From Corylus avellana (Eukaryota; Streptophyta; Magnoliopsida; Fagales; Betulaceae): a DNA stretch of 64,000 nucleotides. The translations under genes were made by a program, and so were the position numbers. The notes below the pieces were generated by a model that did no database searches, was not told where the DNA came from, and saw only the letters and a program-made list of their open reading frames with translations. This document shows, piece after piece, positions 31,935-44,839 of the stretch (position 1 is its first letter; every line of letters begins with the position of its first letter). Location: contig NC_081551.1 of NCBI RefSeq assembly GCF_901000735.1, positions 13,638,906 to 13,702,905 of the forward strand, written 5' to 3'.

Positions 31935-32392
31935 GTTTAATGTTTAACATTTTGATTATGGGTTTTGTTCTCATAGTCATGAGTGGCCAATTTCTAGTTA
32001 GGGCTAGGAGTGAAGCTCGTTAGTCATGTTATGTGTTCGTGAGAGTTTGTTGAAATGCTCTCCATAGACTAATAAATGAATATTGGAAATGATTTATAAT
32101 TTGATAAAAATTCATGTGGGCAAGTTATGATTGAATTATAATCGTTTATATATCAAATGCTTACTTTGTTTGAGTACATAATCTATCTTGTGACTATTGG
32201 ATTTAAAGTAGTGACCAACCCATGGTCAATCTACTTTACATTTGATTAGTACTTAATTGTTGTATGTTCCGATTAGAAGAGTTGATTCTCTAACCGAGCC
32301 GAGTTAAAAATATCTTAAAATCATATAAAATAATGCTAGGTGGATCCTTGAAGCTCTAGCGTTTTCTAATTAATTTTTCTTTTAACTCTGTT
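31935..32392. other. unassigned spacer
   Basis: No gene or repeat recognised. Confidence 0.35.
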
Positions 32393-32401
32393 TTAATTAA
32401 T

Positions 32402-32869
32402 GGAGAAACTTCACAAATGATCCATAAACTACTACATGTTTTGAGAAGATCCCTCCAAAAAATTTCAAAAACTCTCAATTTTACCTCCTTGAACTTTCAA
32501 TTTGATGCAATTTACCCCATTAGTCAATTTATTTCGTTAAACTCTAATAGAAACCCCTAAAAAGACCAAATTACCCTTTGATTTATTTATTTTTTTAACT
32601 GAAAAAATGAAGAAAAAAAGGGTCACCTTGTGATTTTTGTTTATTATAATATATTTTTTTAATTTTTAATTTGAAATTAAGGGTAAATTTGAAATTTTAT
32701 ACAAAAATTAGGGGTATAACATTCATTTTATCACTTTTAACGTTTAAAACTGATGGAGATGAGTACATTGCATCAAATTGAAAGTTTAGAGGTGAAATTG
32801 AGAGTTTTTAAAATTAGGGGATCTTCTCAAAACGTGTGGTAATTCAAGGGTCTAAAGTGAAGTGTTCTC
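32402..32869. mobile_element. Mutator-like MITE
   Basis: The ends GGAGAAACTTCAC and (reverse) GAGAACACTTCAC open inverted arms of over 100 bp sharing TTTTGAGAAGATCCC and AACTTTCAATTTGATGCAA. The 9 bp duplication TTAATTAAT is at 32,393-32,401 and 32,870-32,878. The core has no GC-rich block and no ORF. Confidence 0.8.
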
Positions 32870-32878
32870 TTAATTAAT

Positions 32879-33254
32879 TAATTATATTTCATTTGATCTC
32901 AGATTATGTTTTACTCCATTGCTTCACTTCTGAATGGAAAAACAACAATCAACTCTTTTTTTTTTTTTTTTTTTTTTCACAATAATAGAAATTTTACTTG
33001 AATGTTTATCATTCCTTGAGGATCAACCTCGATCTCACCGAGTATTTTATTAGTTGCTATAGCTTGCACTTGGGTTCACAATCATTTTGATGCAACACAA
33101 GTCAAGGTTTACCAATTAACCCTAGACTCTATTTTATACTAATCATCTCCTAATCACCTATTAAAGTGCTCATTGGTCTTTTACCGCTCATTCAAGCTCT
33201 AAAGTCGTTTTCTCATTGCACATTTTCTCTCTATCTTTTTATTTTTATGACATG
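32879..33254. other. unassigned sequence with a long poly-T tract
   Basis: Poly-T at about 32,959-32,977; otherwise no features recognised. It may be degraded gypsy interior. Confidence 0.35.
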
Positions 33255-33820
33255 TTTGATTATTCAGGATGCTAGAGAGAAGATACTTGTCATTAAACAT
33301 AAGATGATAGCATCACAAAGTTGACAGAATAGTTATGTGGATAATTGTAGGCGGGAGTTGGTTTTTGAGGTAGGGGATAAAGTGTTCTTAAGGATTTCCC
33401 TAATGAAGGGTGTAATGCTATTTGGAAGGAAAGGAAAGTTAAGCCCTTGGTTTGTAGGACCATTTGAGAGTGTCAGAAATTTGAGCAAGTTGGCTTACTA
33501 GGTTGTTCTACTGTCATATTTAGCTGGAATGCATGATGTCTTTCATGTCTTGATGGTGAGGAAGTATATTGCTGACCTAGACCATGTCATTGAGTATAAG
33601 CCATAGTAGATTCATGAAGACTTGACCTATGAGGAGATCCTGATATAGATATTGGATTGTAAGGAACAAGTGTTGTGTACCAAGAGGATTTCGATAGTTA
33701 AGGTCTTGAGGCGCAACCACGGGGTTAAAGAAGTATCATGGGAAGCAAAGGCATATATGTGAGCTCGTTATCCACATTTGTTCGAGAAGGTTCATGATCT
33801 TAGATCACAGTGATGGTTAA
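33255..33820 (+). pseudogene. Ty3-gypsy integrase C-terminal remnant
   Basis: With several in-frame stops the region reads RRELVFEVGDKVFLRIS, MKGVMLFGRKGKLSPWFVGP (a GPF-type end-binding motif), GMHDVFHVLMVRKYIADLDH, HEDLTYEEI, then EVSWEAKAY and RYPHLFEKVHDL. This is the tail of a plant gypsy pol polyprotein up to its chromodomain-like end. It is dead because of stops and loss of everything upstream (reverse transcriptase, RNase H, integrase core). It is followed by its own LTR at 33,893. Confidence 0.88.
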
Positions 33821-33892
33821 GGTAGTATTACTTTTACTCATTATTTTGGATAATGAAATTTCAAGGACGAAATTTTTGTAAGTAAATGGGAA

Positions 33893-35611
33893 TGTAATAT
33901 CCCGGTCCTAAGCCTAGTTTAGAGACAAAATATTTTGGACCCTAGGTTTAGTGGAATCAAGTTCAGAGGGTTCGAAGTACTTTTATGGCTTGGAAGGATC
34001 TCCATATCAATTTTTGACCTAGAGGATTGATCCTCCACAAGAGAGGATTGATCCTCCACATGAGAGGATCGATCCTCAAGCCAGAGGATAGATCCCAGAA
34101 CTTAGAGGATCGATCCTCAACCCTAGAAATCCTAAGGATCCATCCTCCATTTTTCATGATCGATCCTTTTGCTTCTAAATGGGATTTTAGGGTTTTTTGA
34201 AGCCCTAGTGTAGCCATAACATTTATAAATATGTCTTTAGCCTTCATCAAACATAATTGCACGAATTTCAAGGTTCTGAAAGACTATGAGAGTGTAGTGG
34301 TAAAGTGAGAGACTTTGTTTCATTAGTTTGACATCGCTTTTGGGAGTTTCTAATCCCCGCAAAGTGAGTAAAATGATTAGTTTCACTATTCTTCATCATT
34401 TAGATTATCTTTCACTATAAGTTAATGTTGTTAAGGTTGTGTTATTGAGTTTTATTCAGTGTGTTTTTTTTTTTTTTTTTTTTAAATATTTTATATATAT
34501 ATTATCCTAGTTGAGTTAAGACCTTAGTAAGCATGTTTGATCAGTTATGACGATTTCTAACTGTAGGTTTTGGTTAGATTGAACCTTAAATTATTCAAGA
34601 GGCATTAGGAGTCGTTATAGGATTTGTTCAAGTTGTTTTGAAGTTCGGGAGTGTTTTGGATGTCTTGGAAGAGATTTCTACCAATCCAGGATCGATCCTC
34701 CCTCAACAGGATTGATCCCAACGCTTCTGGGATTGATCCTACCCCCTTCCAGAACCTTGTTTCGTTAGTTTTTAAATCCTAGGTCAATTTCTTTAGTTCG
34801 GGAGAGTTGTCTAACATTAGGATTTTTGCAGAGGACCATCTTGGAGAGATCAAGGTCGGTTTAGAGGATTGTTTCCACAACTTAGGTGAGTGAATCTCAC
34901 ATGGATACTCTAATGTGATTGGCATTGTTTTAGCATACTATTTTGATATGAATGAGAAAACATGCATGACTTTTATTACACGGCCTATATTTTATGAACA
35001 TGTGAACTCTTTTATTTGTGCATATGATGTAATTGTGATTATGAGATAAACTGATGTTCATGGTAAGCATTTTATGTCAAGCATGCATGTAAAATATAAT
35101 GAAGATAAGTGCATTTTGTAGACATGGCCTTGTGTCATGGGCTACCATCAAACGGCAAGGCCTTATGGTCTAGTTTAGTTTATGGTTTGCCATTGGATCA
35201 AAGAGGTGAGCTAAGTGACAACACGTAGCTATATACACATGGTGGTCACAACATACGGCATTGTTAGTAGTATGGGCCACTCGGGGTCGAACCCGATCAG
35301 GCTGGTGATGATAACTACTAGTTTGTGCACATCGGGGCACTGATGTGTACTAAAGGTTCTTTTGAGAACACGAAAATCAGAATGGGAAGGGCTAAGGGCC
35401 CGAGTATACCATATGGAGTTAAGATATGACGGCATGATCAGAATTATCATGGATTTATATATCTATATTGCATTGTATAATCTCTTACGGATATCAACTG
35501 CCTTACACGATGTATATTTTAATGTGGATTAAACATTTTTGTAAAACCATAGGGTTCATAAGTTATATAATTGTCTTCATGTTGTTTTACCTCACCAAGT
35601 GGTGGACTTAC
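33893..35611 (+). mobile_element. 3' LTR of the Ty3-gypsy remnant
   Basis: It begins TGTAATATCCCGGTCC, 70 bp after the pol remnant and just after a purine-rich tract (GTAAATGGGAA). TTTATAAATATG at 34,222 is the TATA region. Upstream of it, 34,020-34,165 holds six copies of a GAGGATCGATCCTC-type palindrome, and more are at 34,684-34,740. The LTR stops at 35,611 where another LTR starts, so its 3' end is missing or displaced. Confidence 0.7.
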
Positions 35612-36554
35612 TGTAATACCTAGATAAAAACACATGTTTTAAAAGATTAAATGACTCACTACAAAAATGGTTGATGCTTTCATAAAACATAGTTTTATAA
35701 CAAAAAGGCCTACATCCCTTGTGAGTAGCCCATCCCCTAGAAGTTTCCAAAACAAATCTAGAAATCCCACTCTCTGATCGAACGTTCACTAGGGACCACA
35801 CGAACGTTTGCCCTTAACTTAAGTACGAGCGTTCGATGGGGGACCACACTAGTTTTCTTTGACCAGTCTTTGATCCAATGAGCAATACCCCCAGAACGTA
35901 CGCTTGGACGCTTTTATTCAACATGTAATAGTACCCGAACGTTTGCCCTATAGTACCTGAATGTTCCCTGACACCCTGAAAAGCGGTTTTAACCCATTCT
36001 CCACTTAGTCAAAGCAAGGCACGCCCCAACTCCTATATAAGCTAAGTCTTCGATCCTCAGCCTCCCTTAACCTCAGAAAAACCCTAACCCTAGTGGGAGA
36101 AGTGACTTGGAGAGAGAGAAGGAAGAAAGCTTGGTGCTTTTCCCATCTTCTAAGGTAGTCTCCTTACCCATTCCCTTGCCTTTTTATTGTTGTCACTAGT
36201 ATTACAAGTTTTAAAGATGTTTTGACAAGTCCTTACACCTATTTGCTTGCAAGGACCAAGAATGTTTTGAAAGAGTTTTAAACCCTTATTTTATTTCTTT
36301 GGGTTGCATGATAAGCAAGATATGTACTTTGCATGTGTCTACTTAGTAGCCTAGGATGAGATATATCAACCCTTAGTTTTGATGGAAGCCTCAAAACATA
36401 GTTTGGAGCTTTTGGTCAAGAAATCTAACTCACTGGCCGAACATTCACTCTCGAGCTTGAGCGTTCGACTAGGAAGCAAGACATTTGCCCTTTAGCTTCA
36501 AAAATGTGATATTAGGGTTCAGTGACCCTTTTGTTAGCTAGGACTTGGTACCAT
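35612..36554 (+). mobile_element. second LTR fragment (TGTAATACC start)
   Basis: It starts TGTAATACCTAGATAAAAAC and has a TATA region CTATATAAGC at 36,033. 35,775-35,960 contains repeated GAACGTTC-type palindromes, with more at 36,425-36,475. It is cut at 36,554 by the Athila-like LTR. Confidence 0.6.
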
Positions 36555-37903
36555 TGTTGTGCAAATATCTACCTGAATTAATAGGTAAATAATTGTACGT
36601 TTTACTTGCAAATGCACAAGGCCAACATGGTAGTATATGGTGCAAGTATAAGATCATTCCCACGAGGATTGCAGAATTTTTGTTTAAAAATAATTTCCTT
36701 AAGTAAAACAAAGATTAATTGTTTAAGTGATGATAATAAAAGGTAGGGCTTTGATATCCACCACTAATTATATTTAGCTAATATAACAATATGCCAATGC
36801 TTTGATCATGTTATGCATATTTAATGTTTGCCAACTTAAGGGCATGACTTATACTCCTTACGCTATAGATTTCCCTAAGCAACGAGTTAGGCATGGCATA
36901 TACTCTAACTCTTTTCTTTTCTAAGGGATTTAGCATGATGTATACTAAGTTGTTCCTTAGGAAAGCATATGTTTTATGGAAATCGACAAACACATGAGGC
37001 CTAGGGCGTGGCATATACTCCCGGTTCCCTGTTGATTAACCTAAGAATCGCAGTGTGGATTCTTTTGTTACTTCTATTAAACCCAGGACTCGGCCATCCA
37101 AATTGATTTAACTAACTAGTCCATACCACATGCATATGTTGATCAGACACACACATATGTGGAATTCATGCAAATAGGTATTAATCAAGTTAAATAGCAC
37201 AACAAGATCATTACAAGGGCGCCAATATTGAAATATTAACTAAACATAACTAGGGCTTCAATCAAGCCCTACTAATTAAATTAGCTACACATAAAATTGA
37301 TGTTAAACATCTTCATAAAGAAAAGAAAAGAAAAGAAAGGAAAAGAATAAACCTGAGACTTGAACTTGAAGAGCTCCTCTTCTTCTTCTTACAAAGTATA
37401 TCTATTCTAGAGGCTTAAGGGTCTATTTATAGGCTTTAGAAGTCCTTGACAAAGTAGTAAACCTAGGGATTTCGTAGGCTTTCAAAACCTATTACAATTG
37501 AGAGTTGGAAAACCCTAATATGGAAAGAAAGACATTTTGGCCACCACTTGATGTGTCTCATGCGCATGGGTGCGATCAATCGCAACTCGTGTGCGCTCGA
37601 TCGCGCATTCGATCGCAGGTCTGCGATCGATCCTTCTTCTGTCATGCGCTCGATCGCTCTTGGCCTGATTTGTGTTTGATCTTCTCAGGTACTGCGCTCG
37701 ATCGCAGGTACCCTGTGATCGATCGTAGTGTCAGAGAGCTCCCAATTTTCCCATCTTCTCTCTTTGAGCCCAAATCATCTAGATTTAGTTCATTTTCTTC
37801 CAAAAGCCTACAAAAGTAAATTAAAATGACCAAATTAATCAAAACCAAAGGATTAAAACATGAAAGTTAAGTGCTGAAAATATGAATATTTTAGCACTTA
37901 TCA
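36555..37903 (-). mobile_element. Athila-like LTR (full length)
   Basis: The plus strand runs TGTTGTGCAAATATCTACC to TTTTAGCACTTATCA. Sense is minus, starting TGATAAGTGCTAAAATATTC. The minus-strand TATA box is at 37,421-37,433. GCGATCGATCG / GCGCTCGATCGC palindromes fill 37,566-37,730, upstream of the TATA box in the sense direction. Directly next to it (37,904-37,916) is the purine-rich AGTTTTGGGGTG (minus strand), a polypurine tract, so this is a 3' LTR. Confidence 0.8.
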
Positions 37904-39760
37904 CACCCCAAAACTTACATATTGCTAGTCCCTTAGCAATACAAAACTAAAAACAGGAATGGAAAAACAGAAAACAAAAGATAAATCCATCTTTCGTGAG
38001 ATGTATGATTGCATCTAGTGTATGCAACAAGCCTTTTAAACCCCTTGGAATTCCCTAGTGGACGAGTGAAGTCTCGTGAGGGTTTTTCAGAAATGTTACC
38101 CACAAACATCATGCACAGTTCATGTTATTTCAAAAAGCAAAGCATCACTTTGAGATCATGATTTTCATTCAATAGTAAGCTTAAAAAGATGAACTCCATC
38201 TTCACAATGAATTGGAATCTCAAAATTCAATTACTTACAAAGGACATGCTAAAACGTTACAAGTTTGAAAATAGTGTAAAGTGAACTAGCACAAAATTAT
38301 GAGGCTTACAAATCATTCCAATATGCAATGTCTCCATATCTCAAATTTTACTAGAATCCCTACTAGAATGAACAACCATGGCATATTTTTTTCTCTTCTT
38401 TTCTCTCTCTCTTTTTTTTTTTTTTGGTCAAGTTGTGCAATGTTGGTTCCCTTAAGCTTTCTAATTGACCCATGTAGCGAGTGTTAAGTCAATGACTCTC
38501 AAACCAGATGGTTTTAGGGCATTAGGTGTAGAGACACCCCTAAGGACCTATTAACTCGAGTAAAAAAGGCTTCAAAACCAAACTAACCTTGACATTGATC
38601 AAATCCAAAATTTTCACCTTTTGACGTGAACACTCAATGCTTTGAGGCAAGAGGTCCAGTTACTTAGTGAAAAGCCTATCAATGATCATTTATTTCATAT
38701 CTTTTTTTTTTTTTTTTTTTTTCTCTTTTTTTTTTCATCACTATATATGCCATAGTGTCATCTAATAAGTCATCCAATTTTATCCAAGAGCCATAAACAC
38801 ACATATCAGATCTCATGTCATACCTCAAAAATTATGTGCTAATGTGCTTGAGTGCTTAGATCAAACATGTGATTTTTCAACTGTCCTAAACAAGTAACCA
38901 AACTAACAGATTCACTCATTAGATCATCTGTTCAAAATGCTAAGCTCACTGATGAATTCAAGCCACAATTCTTTTAGATCAACCTAAAATTTTAGGGGCA
39001 ACATGAACATGCATAATTTTTTTTTATTTTTTTTTTCTTATATATAAACAAACAATAAAACAAATAACATGAAATTGGGACAAAGTGTGTGTAAACAACA
39101 TGTGTGCCCATACCCTCAAACTTAAATGACATATTGTCCCCAATGTGTCTAAATTAAGGAAAGAGTGTACCCGGGAGATGGACGATATGATCTTGGAAAG
39201 CATGGCTCATAGCACACCCCCAAACTTGAAGTGAGGCACACTTGTCCCTGTAAAATAAGAAAACACACAAACAAGTAAAAATGAACAAATCTAAAACTAA
39301 ATAAAAATTGAACTGAAAACACACTAAACAAAAGAAAAGAGTAAACGATGGGGTGCTTTCCATGAGTGCTAAGTTTTACGTCTTCAGCCAGACGGTGGTC
39401 CCATCTCAGTGTTGTCCAGAATTAGATGCTCCAGATGGTGGTGGCAAACTGCTAAGGATAGACCGCATCAATTCTTCCAAGGCAGCTAATCGTTGATCTA
39501 TCAGTGCTTTATCTTCCCGAGCCTCCCTTCTTTGATCAACCAGCTCTTTGCGAAGGCCCGCCATCTCTTCATTAAGGGAGTGGTATTGTGCGGCTCGAAG
39601 AAAATCGGGGCTTCCTCTTTTGTTGCTACCGACTCAGCTGCCGGTTCATCTTCTGCCATTGGCTCGGCCTTGCTCTCTTCCCCACCAATTGCTGGTGTTG
39701 GAGGTGCCCGGGACATATGGGAGCAGCTCTTGTTCCCTATATTGTAAAATGATTCGGCAC
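37904..39760 (-). mobile_element. Athila-like internal 3' region
   Basis: This is sequence just inside the 3' LTR, in minus orientation. Near 39,716-39,430 the minus strand encodes MSRAPPTPAIGGEESKAEP ... and then, in a second frame, QRREAREDKALIDQRLAALE followed by a serine/proline-rich end. That is the kind of acidic plus coiled-coil tail seen in the 3' ORF of Athila elements. The remaining 1.5 kb is non-coding with several poly-T runs, as in the long 3' region of that lineage. Reverse transcriptase and integrase are not in the window. Confidence 0.55.
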
Positions 39761-41195
39761 TTGTGAGTACATTAAAATTTCACAGCACGTACGTACTTGG
39801 TATCACACATATGAGGGAACCCCTGCTTGCGGAAAAAAAAAAAAAAAATCTAAGTGGTGTGCTAATTGGATTTCATTGGTCATTTTGATACTTCACCTAG
39901 GAGTAAAGTGGATCATAAAATATATCTTGTGTTGGTAGCGAGAAGGAAGTAGGCAAATTAACAAGTTCTTTCTTTCCAGGCTATCTTTCTTAGTATATCC
40001 AGATAATAAGTTTGGACAGAAATTGAAACATTTTTGTTATAGCTTTGCTCGTACCCCTCAAAGGAACTTGCTCTAAATGAATAGTTTTGCTTCACTACGC
40101 CCTCAGTCGTGGAGCATTTACTAAAGAGAGGGTAGTCGGCCTTGGATTGGAGAAACTCAACGTCAAGTAAGGCAACCCATTACTTAGTCAACTTAGAACT
40201 AAACTAGTTGATTCTCTTTCGTCTATCGGCTGGTCATCTTTAAGCAACCTTTGCATTTCTTGTTGAGATCCCAAGTCTCCAAGTCAAGTGGGCCTGAAAT
40301 GACCCTTGGGGTAGGGGCATGAGTTATAGTTGGTATCCTCTTAGGAATGAAATTTTGCTATTTCTTTTGTTTTCCTTTTCACGGCAATTTTTGACACATA
40401 ACAATAACCACATCGCTTTGGACTTAACCTCCTGAGAACCTCCCATCCTTTCAATGTGTCCATCTTATGTCATTAAATACACCAAATATCATCCAAGGAT
40501 GATCCCCAAAAGAAGAAGCACTCGAACAAAGATTGTTCCAAAGAGACTCCCTTGGCCTGGAACGCAAATGATTCAAAATTTAATTAAAAGATAGGGTTCT
40601 AATTGGGATCTTGTCCTAGAACTATAGACGTTTTGCCCAAGCCTCCATGGTAAAAAAAATATAAACCTTGTGGGACCCGAAGAAAATTGAAAAAGTTTGT
40701 AGGTGCTTGTTATGCTTCAAATAGAAGAATTTTGCTTCCCATGAGACTCATTGAGCAAGGCACCGACGCACTTGGTATAGTTGCCTGTTTGGTGAACCTG
40801 ACCATTTCACTCTGAGGTTCATAAAGGTAAATCTAACCTCCTACATCTTCGCCCCAGAGCTAACACATGGGTTTTTTGTTCTATCGCTCGTTCTTGTTCC
40901 AATGATTAACCATTTCTAGAGCAAAGTCTACAGCTGGAGCGAGATACCTCCATGTAAAAAAAAGTAATGCAGGGGTTTCCTGGTGTCCAAGTGTCAAGTC
41001 TTGATGGCTTGTTTCGATTGCTTGTGCTTTCCACTCAAGGAGGTTGATTTTTCTTTCCCATCCCCATGTTCTTTAACTGCTCAGCTTGTTCTTCGAGCTC
41101 TGCTTTACCCCTTCGTATCCAGAAAAAGTAGTGGCACTTTGCATCCTTGAACTATAATCTAAATATCTAAAATCTAAATAAAATAGAAAGGGTTT
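39761..41195. other. unassigned 1.4 kb
   Basis: No open frame or repeat end is convincing. Base composition is less AT-rich than the spacers, so it may be decayed retrotransposon or gene sequence; similarity search is needed to decide. Confidence 0.35.
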
Positions 41196-41313
41196 GAATG
41201 AAATCATAAGAATATGTATGATGTACACTCTATTTCCTTGGGATTGAAGTTCAATTGGTCAAAGCATCGATCTGTCTAGGCAGAAGTTGTGTGTTCGAGT
41301 CCCATCAGTCTTA
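41196..41313 (+). pseudogene. trnD-GUC: plastid trnD-GUC region inserted in the nucleus (NUPT)
   Basis: 41,240-41,313 is 74 nt, the length of plastid trnD, and matches its layout: GGGATTGAAGTTCAATTGG, CTGTCTAGGCAG around the anticodon arm, GTTCGAGTCCCATCAGTC at the T arm. Changes break the anticodon stem and alter the anticodon loop (GTC is now within a changed TCTAGG loop), and the acceptor end reads CTTA. Upstream AATGAAATCATAAGAATATG is also like the plastid spacer before trnD. It is not a working nuclear tRNA. Confidence 0.75.
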
Positions 41314-41661
41314 ACCAATCCAAATCTAGTCACTCATTCTTGTATCCATTTATTAACCTATTCTAGAGCAATCTAGTGATTAGCCTATCTCACACTACTT
41401 GAAGCCAGTTTGCTCAAAGAAAGTGACATCAAGGCAAACAAAGCCTTTCATAAACAATGGATTGTTAACAACTTCTCATGGAACAAGCAATACTAGGCTT
41501 GACTTTAATAGCATATCCTATTCAAAAATCCTCAAAATCCTTTCATATCAAAACTCTATCATTCTTGTACACTTATTCCATCCTATGCTTTGGTAGATCA
41601 AAATCTAACACCAAATTGATCAGTTCCTATGCCCCACATAGCCGAATGCCCATATACCATT
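41314..41661. other. unassigned sequence
   Basis: Short overlapping ORFs only (41,399-41,666); nothing recognised. Confidence 0.35.
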
Positions 41662-44235
41662 TGTAATGCCCTGATAAAAACTAAAATTAACTGCTTAGTA
41701 CACTTCCCCGTCTAATTCTCCTAGGACCAAGGGATCTTTACTCCTCAAAATCATAATATAACAGAAACATATGATATCTCTATCAACATTAATCATTACA
41801 ACAAGAACATCTACTAAGAATCATCACAATAACTTAAATTATACTATATATATATATATCAATGTTAAAAAAAAAAAAAAAAAAAAATCCGAACTAAAGT
41901 TTAATACACAAACATATCCCAAACACTATGTCTACAACGTTACCCAAAAGTATTAATTACCAAGAGCGGCTTTCAAAATCTTGAAATAAGTAAGCATTAA
42001 CTAGATCACTATCGTTCATCTAAACAGTCGCAACTGCCTCAAGGTCCTTCTCAAATATGAAATCTAAAGGTAATTCGACTAGTGAGTAATAATAAACATG
42101 GTTTACATGATATCATGTAGTGAACTCAGTTATGTAGCAAAAGTTTGTAAACCATAAGCAATAATATAAATGAAGTATTCCATTGAATAAAAGAATGTCA
42201 TGATGATTTATTATAAATATAATACATGATCTATTAAGTAAAGCATGCCATATATTAAACATCCATATAATCTGTCCATGATATTAACTCCTTCTCGACG
42301 GGGTTGGCGCTGTCTTGAAGGGCCTGTAGTATAATACTTGTGCCTTGGATGCTATCATATATTGTTTGTCAGTAATGGCCCAATCGAGTCTCACCTTTGG
42401 TGGAACATGCCGTTAATGACGTCTATCCTGGTGACCATCATCATACATGGTTGCACTAGTGATAAGCGCAAAATGTTGCATATTCAAGCCCCTTAACTAG
42501 CATATGTAAATTCCTCAATGTCATTATCTTTTTGATTTTGTGTTATTTTAGTGTTTTTAGGTTCTAAATGAAGATGCAAGCAATTTCATTGATTTTGGGC
42601 TTAAAATATGCTTTAAGGAGCTACTTAAGTTAGAGGGATCGAGCACGGCCAAAAAGAGCTTGTGCACAAAACTGCACATGAGCATAGGATCGCTAGGCAT
42701 GAGTACAAGTGAGCACATGAACATTAGGCTCGAACGCAAGTGAGCTCGAGCGCATCAACATTGGGCTCAAGCACACTCACACCGACTTGTTGGATAGAAA
42801 TGCAGAACTGATATGGAAACAATTTTAGGTTTACTAATTTGACTAGGAGACGGAAGTGCGGCATTTCTGGGACTCCAAGGGCTTCTAGGGTTTATTTTAG
42901 ATCCTATAAATATGTCATCAATCTCTTAAGAGAAAGGGGGGGTGCTTAACTTAAAGAAAATTCACAAAAATATCTTCTTAGAGGCTTGAAGCATTGAAGA
43001 GAAAATGAACATGGTAGAAAGCCATTCCAGCACCATCATGAGCAACTAAATTCATAATAGGGTGTTTGTGTATCCCTTTCCAAGTAACAATGGTTTGATT
43101 TATTTTAATTTATGGTTTTTTTATATGCATGATGGTTGTATAACTAAGAAAATTGATTTTAATGTTTATATTCAATCTTGATAGAATTCTTATCTTGTCT
43201 TAGAAAGCTTTTTATCTTGATTGAACTCAATCATTCTTTTGTGATTATAATAATGATGGTTATGCAATAGTTTTAACTAACACAAGATCAAGAACGTTTG
43301 ATAGGTCATGCCTAGGGAAAATGATTCGTATTAACCAAAGATGAGTTATGCTTATCCCTTGATTATGTGTAACTAATTAAGAGATTTGATAGTCCATACC
43401 TAGGGAAGATAGACTGTTTTCCTAACGGACCATACCGCATCTAGAGGTTAAGTAGACGGTTCGTGCCAACCGACAATGAATTATACTTATTTTTTAATAA
43501 CGGTACTTTCTTGACTACTCGAGTGACACAATTCTTCATGCATAGAATGAATTTTCCTTGTTAAAATATGATTAATCATTGTTATCCGGTTAGTGGTGAA
43601 GTCAATCCTTTATTCTTTTTGCCAATACAATTTATCTTCCCTTTACTTTTATGCATTTATTTTTCAAAAAAAAAAAAAAAAAACAATCATCTTTTAAATT
43701 AGGTTAGAATTAATCTAGACAAGCTTAATAACAGAGTCAACGTAGCCTTTGAGGTTCGACATTCTCAATAAAGCCCTATCCTACAAGGATTCGTTTTATT
43801 GCGAGTGGTAATTTTATTATTGATACTAACAAAACTCATATATTTCTTCATTTTATTATTCATCACTCATTTTCATAAAAGTATAGTTCAAATTATTCTA
43901 AAATATAACACGTGAGTTGTAAGCATGCTCATTTGATACATAAAATAGTCATGTTATCAAATAATTGAAATAACAAGGATCCATGTTAGTCTTACTGACC
44001 TTGATCGTGGTTTTCCAACAAATAATCACCTAGACAAATCTCCAATCTTCAAATATGTCAAAAGATCTAATATTAGTCTACAATCTAGATGAAAATACCC
44101 TTAACTATAAACTAGGGGCAAAATGGTCAGTACGCTCTACCATAAAATGTTCGGTTATCAAGCATGTTGTTCGACCTCGATCGTTTGGTAACCTTACCAA
44201 ATATTCGGTAATCGAGCAAAATCTATATTTCTAAC
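41662..44235. mobile_element. Ty3-gypsy LTR-like fragment, split by another LTR
   Basis: It starts TGTAATGCCCTGATAAAAAC. The block GGGGTTGGCGCTGTCTTGAA (42,300) is shared with 16,970. The Athila-like LTR 42,460-43,831 lies in it, and sequence of similar character continues at 43,832-44,235 (GGTTATCAAGC, GGTAATCGAGC). Orientation and full extent are uncertain. Confidence 0.45.
42460..43831 (+). mobile_element. Athila-like LTR, sense orientation
   Basis: It runs TGATAAGCGCAAAATGTTGC to TATTGATACTAACA. TATA region CCTATAAATATG is at about 42,903. Repeated GCTCGAGCGCA-type words lie at 42,636-42,772, upstream of it. No matching target duplication was found (ACTAG left, AAACT right), so the right end may be off by some bases. 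Confidence 0.65.
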
Positions 44236-44839
44236 TGATAAGCGTTGAATGTTGCACATTCAAGCCCCTTAATTTGCATATGTTAATTCCTTAGCATTGT
44301 TATTTGTTTGATTTTGTTTTGCTTTTGTGTTTTTAGGTGTTTAATAAAGATACAAGAAAATCATTGATTTTGGGCTCAAAATGCATTTCATGTATTGTAG
44401 CAAAAATACTGCAGCAACGTTACTGTAGCTACAGTATGCTCGAGCGCGGCTATAGTGCGCTCGAGCGCACACAGTCGGCAGAGTCAAAAAAGGAGTCCGA
44501 AATTGATAAGGAAAGTTTTCTAGGTCTCCCAATCTGACTAGGAGACTGAATTACGATTTTTCTGGGATTCTTAGGGCTTCTAGGGTTCTCCTAATCCCTA
44601 TAAATAGGCCTCTAAGCATTGAGAAAAAAGACACACCACTTCCTAGAGCTAGAAATCAGAAATTTGCCTTTGGAGCTTAGAAGATCATGAGTGGCTAAAC
44701 CCCTTTGTGGGGTGTTGATGTAACCCTATCCAAGCATAATGGTTTGACTGTATTTAGTTTCTAGATTTTCAATTTATACATGTTGATTGTATAACTATGA
44801 GAATTGCTACCTTTTGATTCTTTTCTTAATTATTAAATG
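44236..44839 (+). mobile_element. Athila-like LTR fragment
   Basis: It starts TGATAAGCGTTGAATGTTGC and aligns with the LTR at 42,460. GCTCGAGCGCG / GCGCTCGAGCGCAC (44,437-44,473) lies upstream of the TATA region CCTATAAATAGG (44,597). The 3' part is replaced by the next LTR at 44,840. Confidence 0.7.

Noticed and set aside
41240..41313. Functional tRNA-Asp gene
   Set aside because: Anticodon arm and acceptor end are broken relative to plastid trnD. Better explained as an inserted plastid fragment.
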